From: Pleurodeles waltl
Taxonomy: Eukaryota > Chordata > Amphibia > Caudata > Salamandridae
NCBI RefSeq assembly: GCF_031143425.1
Contig: NC_090447.1
Span: 849,715,760-849,779,759, forward strand
Reading direction: 5' to 3'
DNA length: 64,000 bases
The notes under the pieces were generated by a model that was given only the letters and a program-made list of their open reading frames with translations, did no database searches and had not been told where the DNA came from. This document shows, one piece after another, positions 44,324 to 55,846 of the stretch. Position 1 is the first letter of the stretch. The number at the start of each line of letters is the position of its first letter. The translations under genes were made by a program, and so were the position numbers.

Positions 44324-44865
44324 CAGTGGAGGCTGCCTCCAATCAAAAGTGGTGGGGCAGAGGAAGAGGGGAGTAAAAATTAAAGAAAAAAACATACTTT
44401 CTGCTCTGGTCCAGGCACCAGCCGCCTCGGTGCTCCTTGTCCTCCCCGCAGTCACTGGGGCACAAAGCATGGGCTCCCAATCCAGATGCCGGTCTGATGG
44501 TATACCAAGCATGAAAGCAGCATCGGGATTGGCCTGAGAGGGCTGGTCTGACGCTCGTTCAGGCACAGGGACCCTGTGCCATTTCTCCACCCAGCTGCGC
44601 ATCACAGCTGGGTTGGAAAAACAAAAGTACGCATGTCAGATTGCCCGTCCTAAGATGGCTGGCCATACAGACATGCGCACTTTACAGTGCCCAGCATTCC
44701 TCCTCGCTATGGCCAGGCCTAGCCCCGCTCTGAAATCCATGGCTGTCAGAGAGACAGCCACAAATATAATGCTAATAAAATTGTTTTACTATCATTTTAT
44801 TTGTCACTGGCTGACTATAAGCAGGAGAGGGACGCTCCTCTGCTATTATGGAGGAGCCGCCCCTG
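44324..44865. mobile_element. 542-bp hAT-type MITE, perfect 8-bp duplication
   Basis: Begins CAGTGGAGGCTGCCTCCA and ends GGAGGAGCCGCCCCTG, inverted with a few mismatches. Both sides carry the identical 8-mer ACCCTGGC (44316-44323 and 44866-44873). CAG...CTG ends with an 8-bp duplication are hAT hallmarks. No transposase inside; the 117-codon minus ORF overlapping the left part has no recognisable domain. Confidence 0.85.
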
Positions 44866-44873
44866 ACCCTGGC

Positions 44874-45500
44874 AAACTCTGCTGGTACAAATGTCCGCAG
44901 GTCATGCTTGTAAAGGGTAATCAGGAGGCAGACCCTTTGGATGGTTGCGCTGGGCGATTGCCCACTCTGTGCATGTCTTAAAATAGTTCTGCAGCCGAGC
45001 CAAAGCCTAACAAGTAATATGGTTCATGCCTAAATGCCAAAGTACATGCAGGTTCATCAAAATATTTGGAATGTAAATTACACAAGCAAAATGTAAAAAT
45101 ATGATAAAGGTTTTATAATGTAAGAAGCATTTCTTTAACATACGGTAGTGTTTCCCCCTTTATTTACAATTAAAGCCTAAATTGAACTGGCAATCAGTTA
45201 CCTTTCGATACCAAGGGATTAATATCTACAATTAACCCAGTGATTTGCAGGGAGGAAATCTGGGCAGAGCAACTTGTCCTTTCAAGCCCAGTTTGCTTTT
45301 GGGTCTTCTCTTCCCGTTTCAGTAATGGGCCACGTGGAACTAGTGTAGATGGTGGTGGTTCCCTAGTTATTGCATTATATTGCAAACCTTCACCTGCTCA
45401 GCCATAGTTGCTTCTTCAGATACCTCAACATGTTCACCGTCTGATATGAGGGCTATGGCTCAGCCGGGTAGCTTTTTCCACTCTAAAGCTGTCCGAGACT
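44874..45500. other. No clear gene (627 bp)
   Basis: A/T-rich sequence with short ORFs. A minus-strand stretch near 45385-45194 is rich in Lys/Glu and could be decayed L1 ORF1, but the match is too weak to call. Confidence 0.4.
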
Positions 45501-45660
45501 ATGGGTGGATTAGCCTGTCTGGACTTAGAATGCCATTATTTAGCTGCACAGCTCCAATGGGTATTTCACTGGTTGTCTGTCCGCAACCTGCACAAGACAG
45601 TTTCCTACAGACCATTCTACTCAGTGCCACCCAGGGTTATTCCACTCAACTTTCTCTCAC
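45501..45660 (+). mobile_element. L1-like ORF2 C-terminal fragment
   Basis: From 45501 the frame reads MGGLACLDLECHYLAAQLQW followed by VFHWLS, which matches the conserved L1 ORF2 block after the RT (GGL-P-L-YY-A-QL---W). It stops at the edge of repeat R1 copy C. About 50 codons remain. Confidence 0.6.
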
Positions 45661-47100
45661 TGTGAGAAAGTAGCCTCTTTCTAGAATGGTTACCACCATT
45701 TTTGGCCTGTTTGTGAGTGTTTGTCAGTGTGTTTTACTGTCTCACTGGGATCCTGCTAGACAGGACCCCAGTGCTCATAGTTTAATACCCTATTTGTCAG
45801 TGTGTTTTGCCTGTCTCACTGGGATCCTGCTAGCCAGGACCCCAGTGCTCATTGTTTGTGGCCTATGTGTGTTGTCAGTATGCTTGACTGTGTCACTGAA
45901 GTTCTGCTAACCAGAACTCCATTGCTCATGCTCTCTCTCTGCTTACCAAATTTGTCACTATAGTTTAGTGACTCCAGATTCCAATTCTGATTGACACACT
46001 GGACCCCCCTTATAGGTCTCTAGTATACGGTACCTAGGTACACAGGGCATTGGGGTTCCAGGAGATCCTTATGGGCTGCAGCATTTTTTTTGCCACCCAT
46101 AAGGAGCTCATACAAACCTTTCTTCAGGACTGCCACTGCAGCCTGAGTGAAATAGTGCATACACTATTTCACAGCCATTTTACACTGCACTGAGTAACTT
46201 ATAAGTCACCTATATGTCTAACCTTCATTTACTGAAGGCTAGGTGCAAAGTTACTGTGTGTGAGGGAACCCTTGCACTAGCAAAGGTGCCCCCACGTTGT
46301 GCAGGGCCATTTCCCAGGACTTTGTGAGTGCGGGGACACCATTATATGCGTGCACTACATATATATCAATACATATATGTAGCTTCACAATGGTAACTCC
46401 GAATAAGGCCATGTGAGGTGTCTAAGGTCATGGAATTGACCCCCCCAATCCAAATCTGGTACTGGGGGGGCAATCCCATGCATCCTGGGGGCTCCACCAT
46501 GGACCACCAGTACTGCAAAACCAGCTCTCTGAGGTTTCCACTGCAGCCCCAGCTGCTGCCACCTCGCAGACAGGTTTCTGCCCTTCTGGGGATTGAGCAG
46601 CTCAATCCCAGGAAGGCAGAACAATGCATTTCCTTTAGGAGAGGGGTGTTACACCCTCTCCCATTGGAAATAGGCATTACAGGCATAGGAGGGGTAGCCT
46701 CCCAGGGCCTCTGGAAATGCTTTGAAGGGCACAAACGGTGCCCTCCTTGCATAATCCAGTCTACAACAGTTCAGGGACCCCCAGTCCCTGCTCTGGCATG
46801 AAACTGGACAAAGGAAAGGGGAGTGACAATTTCCCTGTCTTGTCGAGAGCTCCTCCATAGTGTCCCTAGCGTTAGCCATCTTGGATTCCAAGGTGTGGGG
46901 ACAGTCTGGAGACCTCTGAGAGGCCAGTGCTGGCAGGTGACTTCAGAGACCCCTCCTGATAGGTGAATGCCTGGGTAGGTAACCAACCCCGATCTCAGGG
47001 CTATTTAGGGTCTCTCCTCTGGGTGTTTCCTCAGATTCCTCCAGGACTCCTCTGCATCCTCTGCTTCAGCTTCTGACCGTCAGATCAACCATAGACTGCT
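45661..47100 (+). repeat. Dispersed long repeat R1, copy C (probable LTR, opposite orientation)
   Basis: Starts TGTGAGAAAGTAGCC and follows copies A and B in reverse: GATCCTGCTAGCCAGGACCC, the TAACTTATAAGTCACCTATA segment, GGTAACTCCGAATAAGGCCA, ACACCCTCTCCCATTGG, and ends near 47100 with the CTATTTAGGGTCTCTCC segment and its downstream part. The TG start and position in L1 sequence support an LTR-like unit. No 5-bp duplication was confirmed because the right end is not sharp. Confidence 0.6.
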
Positions 47101-47623
47101 GGAACCCCCTATGTTCTCCGGTATACCAGTGATACGCAAATTATTGCACCACAATCGTCCATTGACATCCTTGGCATGGCCTTTCATGGAATCTGACTCT
47201 ATCTGTGAATTCCAAGACTTGTTTGGAAAGTTCAGAGTTCCACAGGAACGTTCTTCTTTAGCTTACATTGGTCACCTTTCAATAAATTAAAATTTTTTTA
47301 CACTACGTCAACTTTTGTCTCAACTGCAGCTTGGTTATCATTGATCATTATTAGGATTTGATCTAACTTCTTCGATGAAGTTTCCCCATTTAGCATTTGA
47401 GGTCCAGGTAATTGTGTCTGATGCAGAGAGGGGCTGTTGGAGTCTTGGAGAGTACCTCTTGTGAACTATGACCTTGGTGTGACATTGTATTATTGGACCT
47501 GAAGCACCCCATATATGTTGTCTTTAAAAAGAGAAATTGGGAGACTGAAGTGCAGGTGAGCCTGAGTTCAGTGAGTGTTATTGTTGCAGAAGAATTGAGT
47601 CAAATTACCTTTCAGACACCCCA
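47101..47623 (-). mobile_element. L1-like ORF1 fragment
   Basis: The minus strand near 47180-47105 reads AKDVNGRLWCNNLRITGIPE, the start of the L1 ORF1 RNA-binding domain (consensus RRNNLRI-GIPE). Upstream on that strand (47480-47190) the text is helical but broken by stops. Cut by R1 copy C on the left and by a Gypsy LTR on the right. Confidence 0.6.
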
Positions 47624-49770
47624 TGTTAGAAATGGGGTCTTTGGTTGGAAGTCAGGTTACCCCCGTCCAAGCAAAGACCCTCACTCTAGGCAGGGTAAAA
47701 GAGAATCACCCTCAGCTAACCCTCTCTCACCCCCTTGGTAGCTTGGCACGAGCAGCAGGCTTAACTTCAGAGTGCTAGGTGTAAAGTATTTGTTCCAACA
47801 CACACAGTAACTTAATGAAAACACTACAAAATGACACAATACAGCTTTAGAAAAATAGAAAATATTTATCTAAACAAAACAAGACCAAAACAACAAAAAT
47901 CCACAATACACAAGTCAAGTTATCAAATAAAAACCAAAAAGAGTCTTCATGTAGTTTTAAACAAAACGCTAACACTGTTAGCGTGAAAATATACCTTGGG
48001 TGTGTCAAAAATAACCCAGCACTGGTGGGTGTGCATCAAAAAGGGCTTGTGATGTGTTGATTTCACTCACTAGCGAGACCTTGCGTCATTTCTCCTTCAG
48101 TCAGGTCGGCGTGCGTCGCTTCTTCTCTCGACAGGTGAGCGATACGCCGATCCGGTCAGCACTCTTGGGACTGGGCAGGCCTTGCGCCGTTTTTACACAC
48201 CCAGCGGTGTTTGCATAAGAAATTCAGCCGCACGATGGTCCGAAAACCACGCAGCGTGGGTTGCGATCTCACCGGTCTCCGTCAGCGATGCTGCACGTCG
48301 TTTCTCAAGCCGCAGATGTTGATCTTTCGGTTGCGTTGCAGGCGAGCGTTGATTTTCAGCTGTGAAGCCGGCGGCGTGTCGATTTTCAGCCGCAGATCGG
48401 AGTCGATCTTATCTCCGCATGGCAGTCTGTGAGTGGATTTCTCACTCTTGGGCTGCCAGCTTCTCTTCTCAGGGTCCCAGGGACTGGATGGGCACCACTT
48501 GGCAGAGTAGGGGTCTCTCCAGAGGCTCCAGGTGCTGGCAGAGAGAAGTCTTTACTGTCCCTGAGACTTCAAATAACAGGAGGAAAGCTCTAAATCAAGC
48601 CCTTGGAGAGTTCTTCACAAGAAGGAAGGCAACACAAAGTCCAGTCTTTGTCCTCTAGCACAGACAGAAGCAACAACTGCAGGAAAGCTCCACAAAGCAC
48701 AGTCACAAGCAGGGCAGCTCTTCTTCCTCAGCTATTCAGCTCTTCTCCAGGCAGAGGTGCCTCTTGGTTTCCACTGGTTTTTGGTGCCCTTTTTATACCC
48801 ATTTTGCCCTTTGAAGTAGGCCTACTTCAAAGGAAAGTCTCTCTAGTTTGTGAAATCCTGCCTTGCCCAGTCCAGGCCCCAGACACACACCAGGGGGTTG
48901 GAGACTACATTGTGTGAGGGCAAGTACAGCCCTTTCAGGTGTGAGTGACAACTCCTCCCCTCCCTTCTAGCACAGATGGCTCATCAGGAAATGCAGACTG
49001 CACCCCAGCTCCCTTTGTGTCACTGTCTAGTGAGAGGTGCAACCAGCCCAACTGCCAAACTGACCCAGACAGGGAATCCACAAACAGGCAGAGTCACAGA
49101 AATGGTTTAAGCAAGAAAATGGCCACTTTCTAAAAGTGGCATTTTCAAACACACAATCTTAAAATAAACTTTACTAAAAGATGTATTTTTAAATTGTGAG
49201 CTCAGAGACCCCAAACTCCACATGTCTATCTGCTCCCAAAGGGAATCTCCACTTTAATCATATTTAAAGGTAGCCCCCATGTTAACCTATGAGAGGGACA
49301 GGCCTTGCAACAGTGAAAACCGGACATATAAAACACATTACTATATGTCCTACCTTAGCCATACACTGCAGCCTGCCCTTGGGACTACCTAGGGCCTACC
49401 TTAGGGGTGCCTTACATGTAAGAAAAGGGAAGGTTTAGGCCTGGCAAGTGGGTACACTTGCCAAGTCAAATTTACAGTTTAAAACTGCACACACAGACAC
49501 TGCAGTGCCAGGTCTGAGACATGATTACAGGGCTACTTATGTGGGTGGAACAACCAGTGCTTCAGGCCCACTAGTAGCATTTGATTTACAGGCACTGGGC
49601 ACCTCTAGTACACTGTACTAGGGACTTACTAGTATATCAAATATGGCAATCATGGATGAACCAATTACATACACATTTTGTATAGGAGCACTTGCACTTT
49701 AGCACTGGTTATCAGTGGTAAAGTCCCCAGAGTAACAAAAGCAGAGTCCAGCACACATCAACAACCTGGG
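47624..49770 (-). repeat. Gypsy LTR A (~2.1 kb)
   Basis: On the plus strand the unit starts TGTTAGAAATGGGGTCTTTG, also seen at 50814, and runs through a poly(A)-like rich zone (47810-47930), a CpG-rich middle, and a shared distal part (AGGGCCTACCTTAGGGGTG at 49388-49406; CTAGTAGCATTTGATTTACA at 49570). The pol fragment to its right is on the minus strand, so this would be the 3' LTR of that pol by orientation. Its middle is clearly different from LTR B, so the two are not a matched pair. The right limit, beside an RNase H end and a short G run at 49830-49836, is approximate. Confidence 0.65.
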
Positions 49771-49854
49771 AAACAGAGGCAAAAAGTTGAGGGAGACCAC
49801 ACCAAGGATAAAAACTCTAACATGTGTGCCCCCCCAGCTGAAAGTGGGGAGCAA

Positions 49855-50637
49855 CTACCCACCCTCATGGGAGTTCTTATCACTAAGGCGGAAGAATCTG
49901 GACAGACCATCAGCATTGGTGTGTTCTGTCCCAGGGCGGTGTTCCACCGTAAAACCCATCCCCTGTAGGGAAATGGACCACCTCAACAGTTTTGGATTCT
50001 CACCCCTCATCTGCATTAACCATCTGAGGGGCTTGTGGACGGTCTGAACCCGGAAGTGAGTCCCAAACAAGTAGGGCCTTAGCTTCCTCAGTGCTCAGAC
50101 TACAGCAAACACTTCACGTTTTATGGTACTCCACCTACATTCCTTGGGAAGTAACCTCAGGCTAATGAAGGCTACGGGTTGATCTAGGCCCTCTTCATTA
50201 AGCTGTGAGAGTACTGCTCCAATAACATGCTCTAAGGCATCTGTTTGCACAACAAACTCCTTGGAGTAGTCAGGTGCCTTCAGCATGGCAGCCTTCAATG
50301 CATCAAAAGCGGTCTGGCAAGCCTCTGTCCAGATCACCTTCCTTGGTTGTTTCTTAGAGGTCAACTCAATCAAGGGGGTCACAATGGTACCATACCCCTT
50401 GACAAACCTCCTGTAATAGCCAGTGAGGCCTAAAAAGACTCTCACCTCAGTCTGTTTCACGGGAGGCTCCCAAGCCAGAATGGTGTACATTTTTGGCTGC
50501 AGGGGTACCACCTGGCCACTCCCTACCTGGTGTCCCAAGTACACCCCAGAACCCTGCCCTATTTGATACTTGCTTGCCTTAATAGTGAGGCCTGGCTTCT
50601 GCAGGGCCTCTAACACTCTGCTTTCCACTAGTAGCAT
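49855..50637 (-). pseudogene. Gypsy pol fragment: RT thumb and RNase H
   Basis: The minus strand from 50637 reads the RT end (KYQIGQGSGVYLGHQVGSG, then VFLGLTGYYRRFVKGYGTIV), then the RNase H start WTEACQTAFDALKAAM, VVQTDALEHVIGAVLSQLNE and PKECRWSTIKREVFAVV to 50095. After a frame break near 50095 it continues FGTHFRVQTVHKPLRWLMQM and HRPGTEHTNADGLSRF, ending about 49855. The usual ASDxGIGAVL Ser is Ala here (TDALEHVIGAVL). RT catalytic core, integrase and gag are missing. Its start abuts an LTR-tail fragment directly. Confidence 0.85.
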
Positions 50638-50813
50638 TTAATTTACAGGCCCTGGGCACATGTAGTGCACTTGACTAGTGGCTTACAAGTAAATTAAATC
50701 AGCCAATTGGTATTTGGCTGATTAGGGACCTTTAACTGTGGGCAGGTAGTGTGCACATAGCTATTGTATGTCACTGCACAAATACAAGTCCTATCCTCAC
50801 CGCTGATCACCAA
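50638..50813 (-). repeat. Gypsy LTR tail fragment fused to pol
   Basis: CTAGTAGCATTTAATTTACAGG and AGTGCACTTGACTAG match LTR B at about 52770-52815 and LTR A at about 49570-49620. It sits directly against the RT reading frame, so gag and most of RT have been lost in a deletion between LTR and pol. Confidence 0.65.
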
Positions 50814-53016
50814 CGTTAGAAATGGGGTCTTTGGTTGACAGTCAGGTTACCCCCTGTCCAAGCAAGGACCCTCACTCTAGTCGGGGTAAGCCACACACAA
50901 TCCAAATTATCCTGTGCCTACCCTTTGGTAGCTTGGCACTGAGCAGTCAAGCTTAACTTAGAAGGCAATGTGTAAAGTATTTGTGCAATAAATCATGCAA
51001 TTACACAGTAGAACACCACAACAATACACCACACAGTGTTTCGAAACATTTATAATATTTATCTGGTAAGATGGAGGTCGAAACGATCAAGAGGCAATAA
51101 GTATATATTGAAATATCACTGTAAAAATGATATGAAGTGTCTTTAGTCTCTCAAAAAACTAGTGTCTCTTGCAAGCACAAAGTACCTGGTTTGTGTTCAA
51201 ATTCCGTTCAAGGGGCCGCAGAGGAGGAGATGCATGGAAAACGGGGAGGTGTACGTCAATTTCTCCGGCCGCACACCGGCGATGCACCGTTTATTTTCCA
51301 CGCAGAGAAGACTTTGCGTTGATTTCCGGCCATTGGACTTGGATCCTCTTCGGGTTGTGGGGTTTTCAGACGCCCCAGGGATGATGCATGGAAATCAGGT
51401 GCTTGCAGGACGAAGTCACAGGGGCTGCGTCGATCTGGTGGGAGATGCGTGGATTCCTCTCAAGAAGTCGGGCTGCGTTGTTCCGGCTCGGCTGTGCATC
51501 GATCCAGTAGGGCGTGAGTCAAATTTCCGGTTGCAACGCTGGTGCTGCGTCGATCTTCTCCTTGCGAAGTCAGGCTGCGTTGTTCCGGTTCAGCGTGCAG
51601 TGATTTTCTCACCATTGGCTGTGCATTGTTTCTTGCAGGCTGTGCGTCGATATCCACCACACAAGGAGTTCTTTTGCAGGAATGAAGTCTTTTTGGTCCT
51701 GAGACTTCAGGGAACAGGAGGCAAGCTCTTTCAAAGCCCTTGAAGAGCACTTCTCAGCACAGCCAGAGAGCAGCATGGCAGCAGGGCAACAGCAGGGCAG
51801 CAGTCTTTTGCAGAAAAGCAGTCAGGTGAGTCCTTTGGGCAGCTAGGCAGTTCTTCTTGGCAGGTTGCATGTTCTGGTTCAGATTTTCTTCTCCAGACAG
51901 TGTCTTGTCCAGAAGTGTCTAACTTCCGAAGTATCTAAATTGGTAGGGTCATATACCCTGCTTAAATACCCAAATGTGCCTTTGAAGGTGGGGAGACTTC
52001 AAAGAGTGGCTTAGAAGTGCACAAGGTCCCCTTTCAGTTCCATCCTGTCTGCCAGGGTCCCAGTAGGGAGTGTGGCAGTCCTTTATGTGAGGGCAGGCTA
52101 CTGTCCTTTGACATGTAAGTGTCAGGCCGTCCACCCTCCCAGCCCAGGAAGACACTTTCAATATGCGGATGTATGCAAGTGTGACTGAGAATCCTGTGTT
52201 TGGGGTTGTCTGAGTGAATGCACAAGGTAGCTGTCGACTAAACCTAGCCAGACGTGGATTGGAAGGCACAGAAGGATTTAAGTGTAGAGAAACGCTCACA
52301 TTCTAGAAGTAGCATTTCTAAAATAGTAATATAAAATCCAACTTCACCATTAAGCAGGAATATTTATCACCATTCTGGCCATACTAAATATTACCTGGCT
52401 ACTCCTTTCAGATCAGGATCTACCACTCAAACAGTATATGAGGGTAGCCCTAATGCTATTCTATGAAAGGAGCAGGCCCCACAGCAGTGTAAAACGAATT
52501 TAGGAGTTTTACACTACCAGGACATATAGAACACACATGTTCATGTCCTGCCTTTTACCAACATAGCACCCTGCCCTATGGGCTACCTAGGGCCTACCTT
52601 AGGGGTGACTTATCTGTAGAAAAAGGGGAGTGTAAGGCTCGGCAAGTACTTTTAAATGCCAAGTCGAAGTGGCAGTGAAACTGCACACGCGGGCACTGCA
52701 GAGGCAGGCCTGAGACATGGTTAGGGGGCTACTTATGTGGGTGGCGCAACCAGTGCTGCTTCCCGCTAGTAGCATTTAAGTTATAGACCCTGGGCACATG
52801 TAGTGCACTTGACTAGGGACTTACAAGTAAATTAAATAAGCCAATTGGGCATGAGCCAACGTCACCATGTTATAAGTAGAGAGCATTTGCACTTTAGCAC
52901 TGATTAGCAGTGGTAAAGTGCACGGAGTCCTAAAGTCAGCAAAAATGAGGTAAGAAAAAGAGAAGGAGGAATGCAAAAAGTTTGGGGGTGACCCTGCAGA
53001 AAGGCTATTTCAAACA
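50814..53016 (-). repeat. Gypsy LTR B (~2.2 kb)
   Basis: Starts on the plus strand CGTTAGAAATGGGGTCTTTG (first base changed from T) and ends GCTATTTCAAACA, i.e. TGTTTGAAATAGC on the minus strand, giving TG/CA-type ends. The distal part matches LTR A (AGGGCCTACCTTAGGGGTG at 52587-52605), whereas the middle differs and contains different CGTCG-rich sequence. The neighbouring 5-mers do not match, so no target duplication was found. Confidence 0.65.
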
Positions 53017-53324
53017 ATTTGTAAAGAACAGAATAACTAAGAATGGCAGTCTGTGTCTATCCATCCCTTTTTCATCCAATTCAGTCACTGCCATCCCTAG
53101 TGGAGAGTCCGATAGGTCGTTCGAGTTGGATGAAGAAGACCTGGGCCTAAAAGACACATTTCATGGCATTTTTGGCTCTAACAACTCTTGCCCAAATAGA
53201 ACTATGAAATCAGCACCCTTTGGCCAACAGTCACCAAAGCTCAGGAATAGTAATGTTACAAGTTATCTCCCCCTGGAACCGCACCCATAGTAACCAATCC
53301 TTGCTATTATGCACACTATGGGCT

Positions 53325-53470
53325 AATTATGACCCTGGTGGTCTACAGACCACCAGGGTTGCAATGGCGGTCTGACCGCCACATTATGACCGTGGTGGTT
53401 GCGCAAGTTTCCCTTCACTGGCGGTACTGTTGGTGCAGGCGGTCCTAAACCGCCAGGGCAGCGTACATGT
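53325..53470. mobile_element. Small Harbinger-type MITE fragment
   Basis: TGACCCTGGTGGTCTACAGACCACCAGGGTTGCA-type hairpin (53330-53363) followed by GGCGGTCTGACCGCC and CCGCC-rich sequence ending CCGCCAGGGC. Composition and the TTATGACCCTGG terminus resemble the Harbinger ends in this window, but a complete pair of termini is not visible. Confidence 0.45.
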
Positions 53471-53707
53471 TTTTGTGGGATACATCTTTGTCCGTGGTCC
53501 AAGGAGGTCAGCCTGAAGTGCTAGGCCCCTTACGGCCACCCTCTGGTTGGACGCTTCCGGCCTCCCCTAGCTGTGGCAAGGCTCAACTTCTGAATGTGTG
53601 CCTATTTTGTTTCCCCAGTCTGCCTATTTCTCGAAAATTTACCTTTCATTTAGACGCAGAGCCCATGAAGTCAGGAAAAAAGGACTTTTCCGTCAGCCAA
53701 ACTCATA

Positions 53708-53959
53708 ATGTCCCCCATGTGTAGAACATTGGATCGTATGGCCAAAACCCAAGCAGCACACAGCATCAGATTAGATGATCAAACAAAAATCCTTTGTGAA
53801 ATCCCATCTAGCATAGTAACTTTTGACTCTCACATGTATGCAATGGATTGTGCAGTGAAAGAATTGCTCCAAAGTAATGCATTCTTCAGCAAGATAAGAA
53901 CTTGTTCGAAGATTGTTATTAAACTTGCAGAGATTCCAGAAGTCATCTGTTCAGTTTAA
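53708..53959 (+). pseudogene. LINE copy 2 ORF1 fragment (helical)
   Basis: An 83-codon frame with MCRTLDRMAKTQAAHSIRLD and IVTFDSHMYAMDCAVKELLQ, heptad-like and consistent with an ORF1 coiled coil. Flanking frames at 52982-53290 and 54917-55810 may be further parts. No conserved RNA-binding motif is recognised. Confidence 0.35.
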
Positions 53960-55846
53960 GACGATTGTAAAAAAACAAAGAGCAGAGGAACACCTACCGT
54001 AATAAAATTTAACTCTAATATTTCCAGTCCATCTACACAATAGGCGGATCAAGGTCAGGTCCAGATAATGCTGGCAAACTGTGAATATAGGCTGATAGGG
54101 GGTCAAGTAACTGCCCAAAACATAGTATTTCACCCACAAAATCTGGTCATTCTTTAGAAATGCTGAAAAGGAGGCAGCCTCACAAGCAGCGGCTGTATGC
54201 AATCTTCAAACAACCACAAAGGAAAACTCACATAAAGACCAGCTTGCTCCCCTCCAGAACCCCAAAGATAGGGGAATATCCATGTAATGAGGAGAATGCA
54301 AATTGAAAGTCAGCCAGAAGTAGGAAAGTCAAGAAAGGAAACTACAAACTTAGAAAATGCAATAAATGATGCACAGAATCTGAGATGTGAAGCATCCTAC
54401 TGAAAGCACACTCACCAGGATGCAACCTGAAATAGAAGATAATGCACAGGTTATTGCTGCTTGCTAATTAACTTGTTCAGTAGTTCAAAGGATGGATCAG
54501 AAAGTCAAATCCCATTAATGTTAAGTAATGAGGCCATTTTGTATCATCCGATTGGGCTCCTGTTACCCCCCCCCCAAATAAGACAATCAAAAAACCCAAA
54601 GGGGTATGATGAGGTTCAATAGCTACAATCCAAGATAACAAACCACATATTATGAGAATTGGGCCTGTCCCTGGCAATATGGGGCAGTCGAAAGTACTTC
54701 TCCAACTTCCAATTGAAGACTAGTTACACAGGGACCATGAGTATGTTGTAACAGAAGCTGCCCAGAGTGCAGCAGTTGTCATCCAGGATCCAAGGTCAAC
54801 ATCAATGACATCGCCCATCCCCATGGCTTATTGCTACTGCTGTTAACAAAACTTGTGAATTAGAAGTTAATCGCTGGTCAAAAAGCCATTGTAAAACTGC
54901 AATAGTTAATGCGCCAGTGGCAATCAAGTCCATCTGTAATATGAGAGTGCAAGACACCGTTGTGCCTGGATCAGGTCATCAAGGAGCAAAACTACGGTCA
55001 AATGGCACATTCACCATAAGTAAAACATTGGCATCCTGGACAAGATCGGTGTATAATAGACAAGTCTATGAACAGCAACATTGTGAACTGGAACCCATGG
55101 ACACAATTGCATTAAAGTCCAGAACACAGAGTATGGGATTGGGGATATTTACAACTGGTAAGGGGATAAGAAGGCTCTGTAGGATCTGCAATGAATGACG
55201 TGGGGCCAACAGGAATGTGAAGAACTGGGACATGCAAGGAACCCGCAATTTTGTTATTTACACCAGTCTACCTATCTTAGAGACTTCACATCATCATCAA
55301 TGGATGCAATTTATTGAGAGTTCTACATTCTTAGCAAAATGTGTCATCACAAGAACTATTGAAAGTTGGATTAACACCAGTTCACTCTACAGAAGAGGGG
55401 AAATCTACATTAACATGGTGGGCAAATAAGAATACAGAAGATGATTTTTGGTAAAAGCGACACATTGGCCAACTGGGGGATACTGGTCAATGAAGGTATA
55501 CACAAACCCTATCCAACAGTATTCAAACTGTATATGCACAGCCAGCAAGCTACCAGCATGCAGAATTTCACAAGCCTTCTGTTTTGGTTTCAGCCTTAGG
55601 CCCCTCTAGCCATGGTTTTGAGGAGGAAGCTTCAAGACTGAAGGTCAATATACACTTGTCTGTTCCATGCTGTAATCCATTAAATCCGGGAAAAACTCTA
55701 AGCCATGCCAGTATGATTCATACATTTCTTGAACTCACACAAAGTAGATGTACAAGGCCCACAGAGAGAAACTACACAGGATTGCCAACATATGCAGTTC
55801 ACCACCCATAAGAGTTAGGCATTGGCCTAGACCATATTACTAGGAT

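Noticed and set aside
47624..53016. A single Gypsy element with LTRs A and B as its matched pair
   Set aside because: The middle portions of the two LTRs differ strongly, an extra LTR-tail fragment lies between them, and no 5-bp duplication links the outer flanks.
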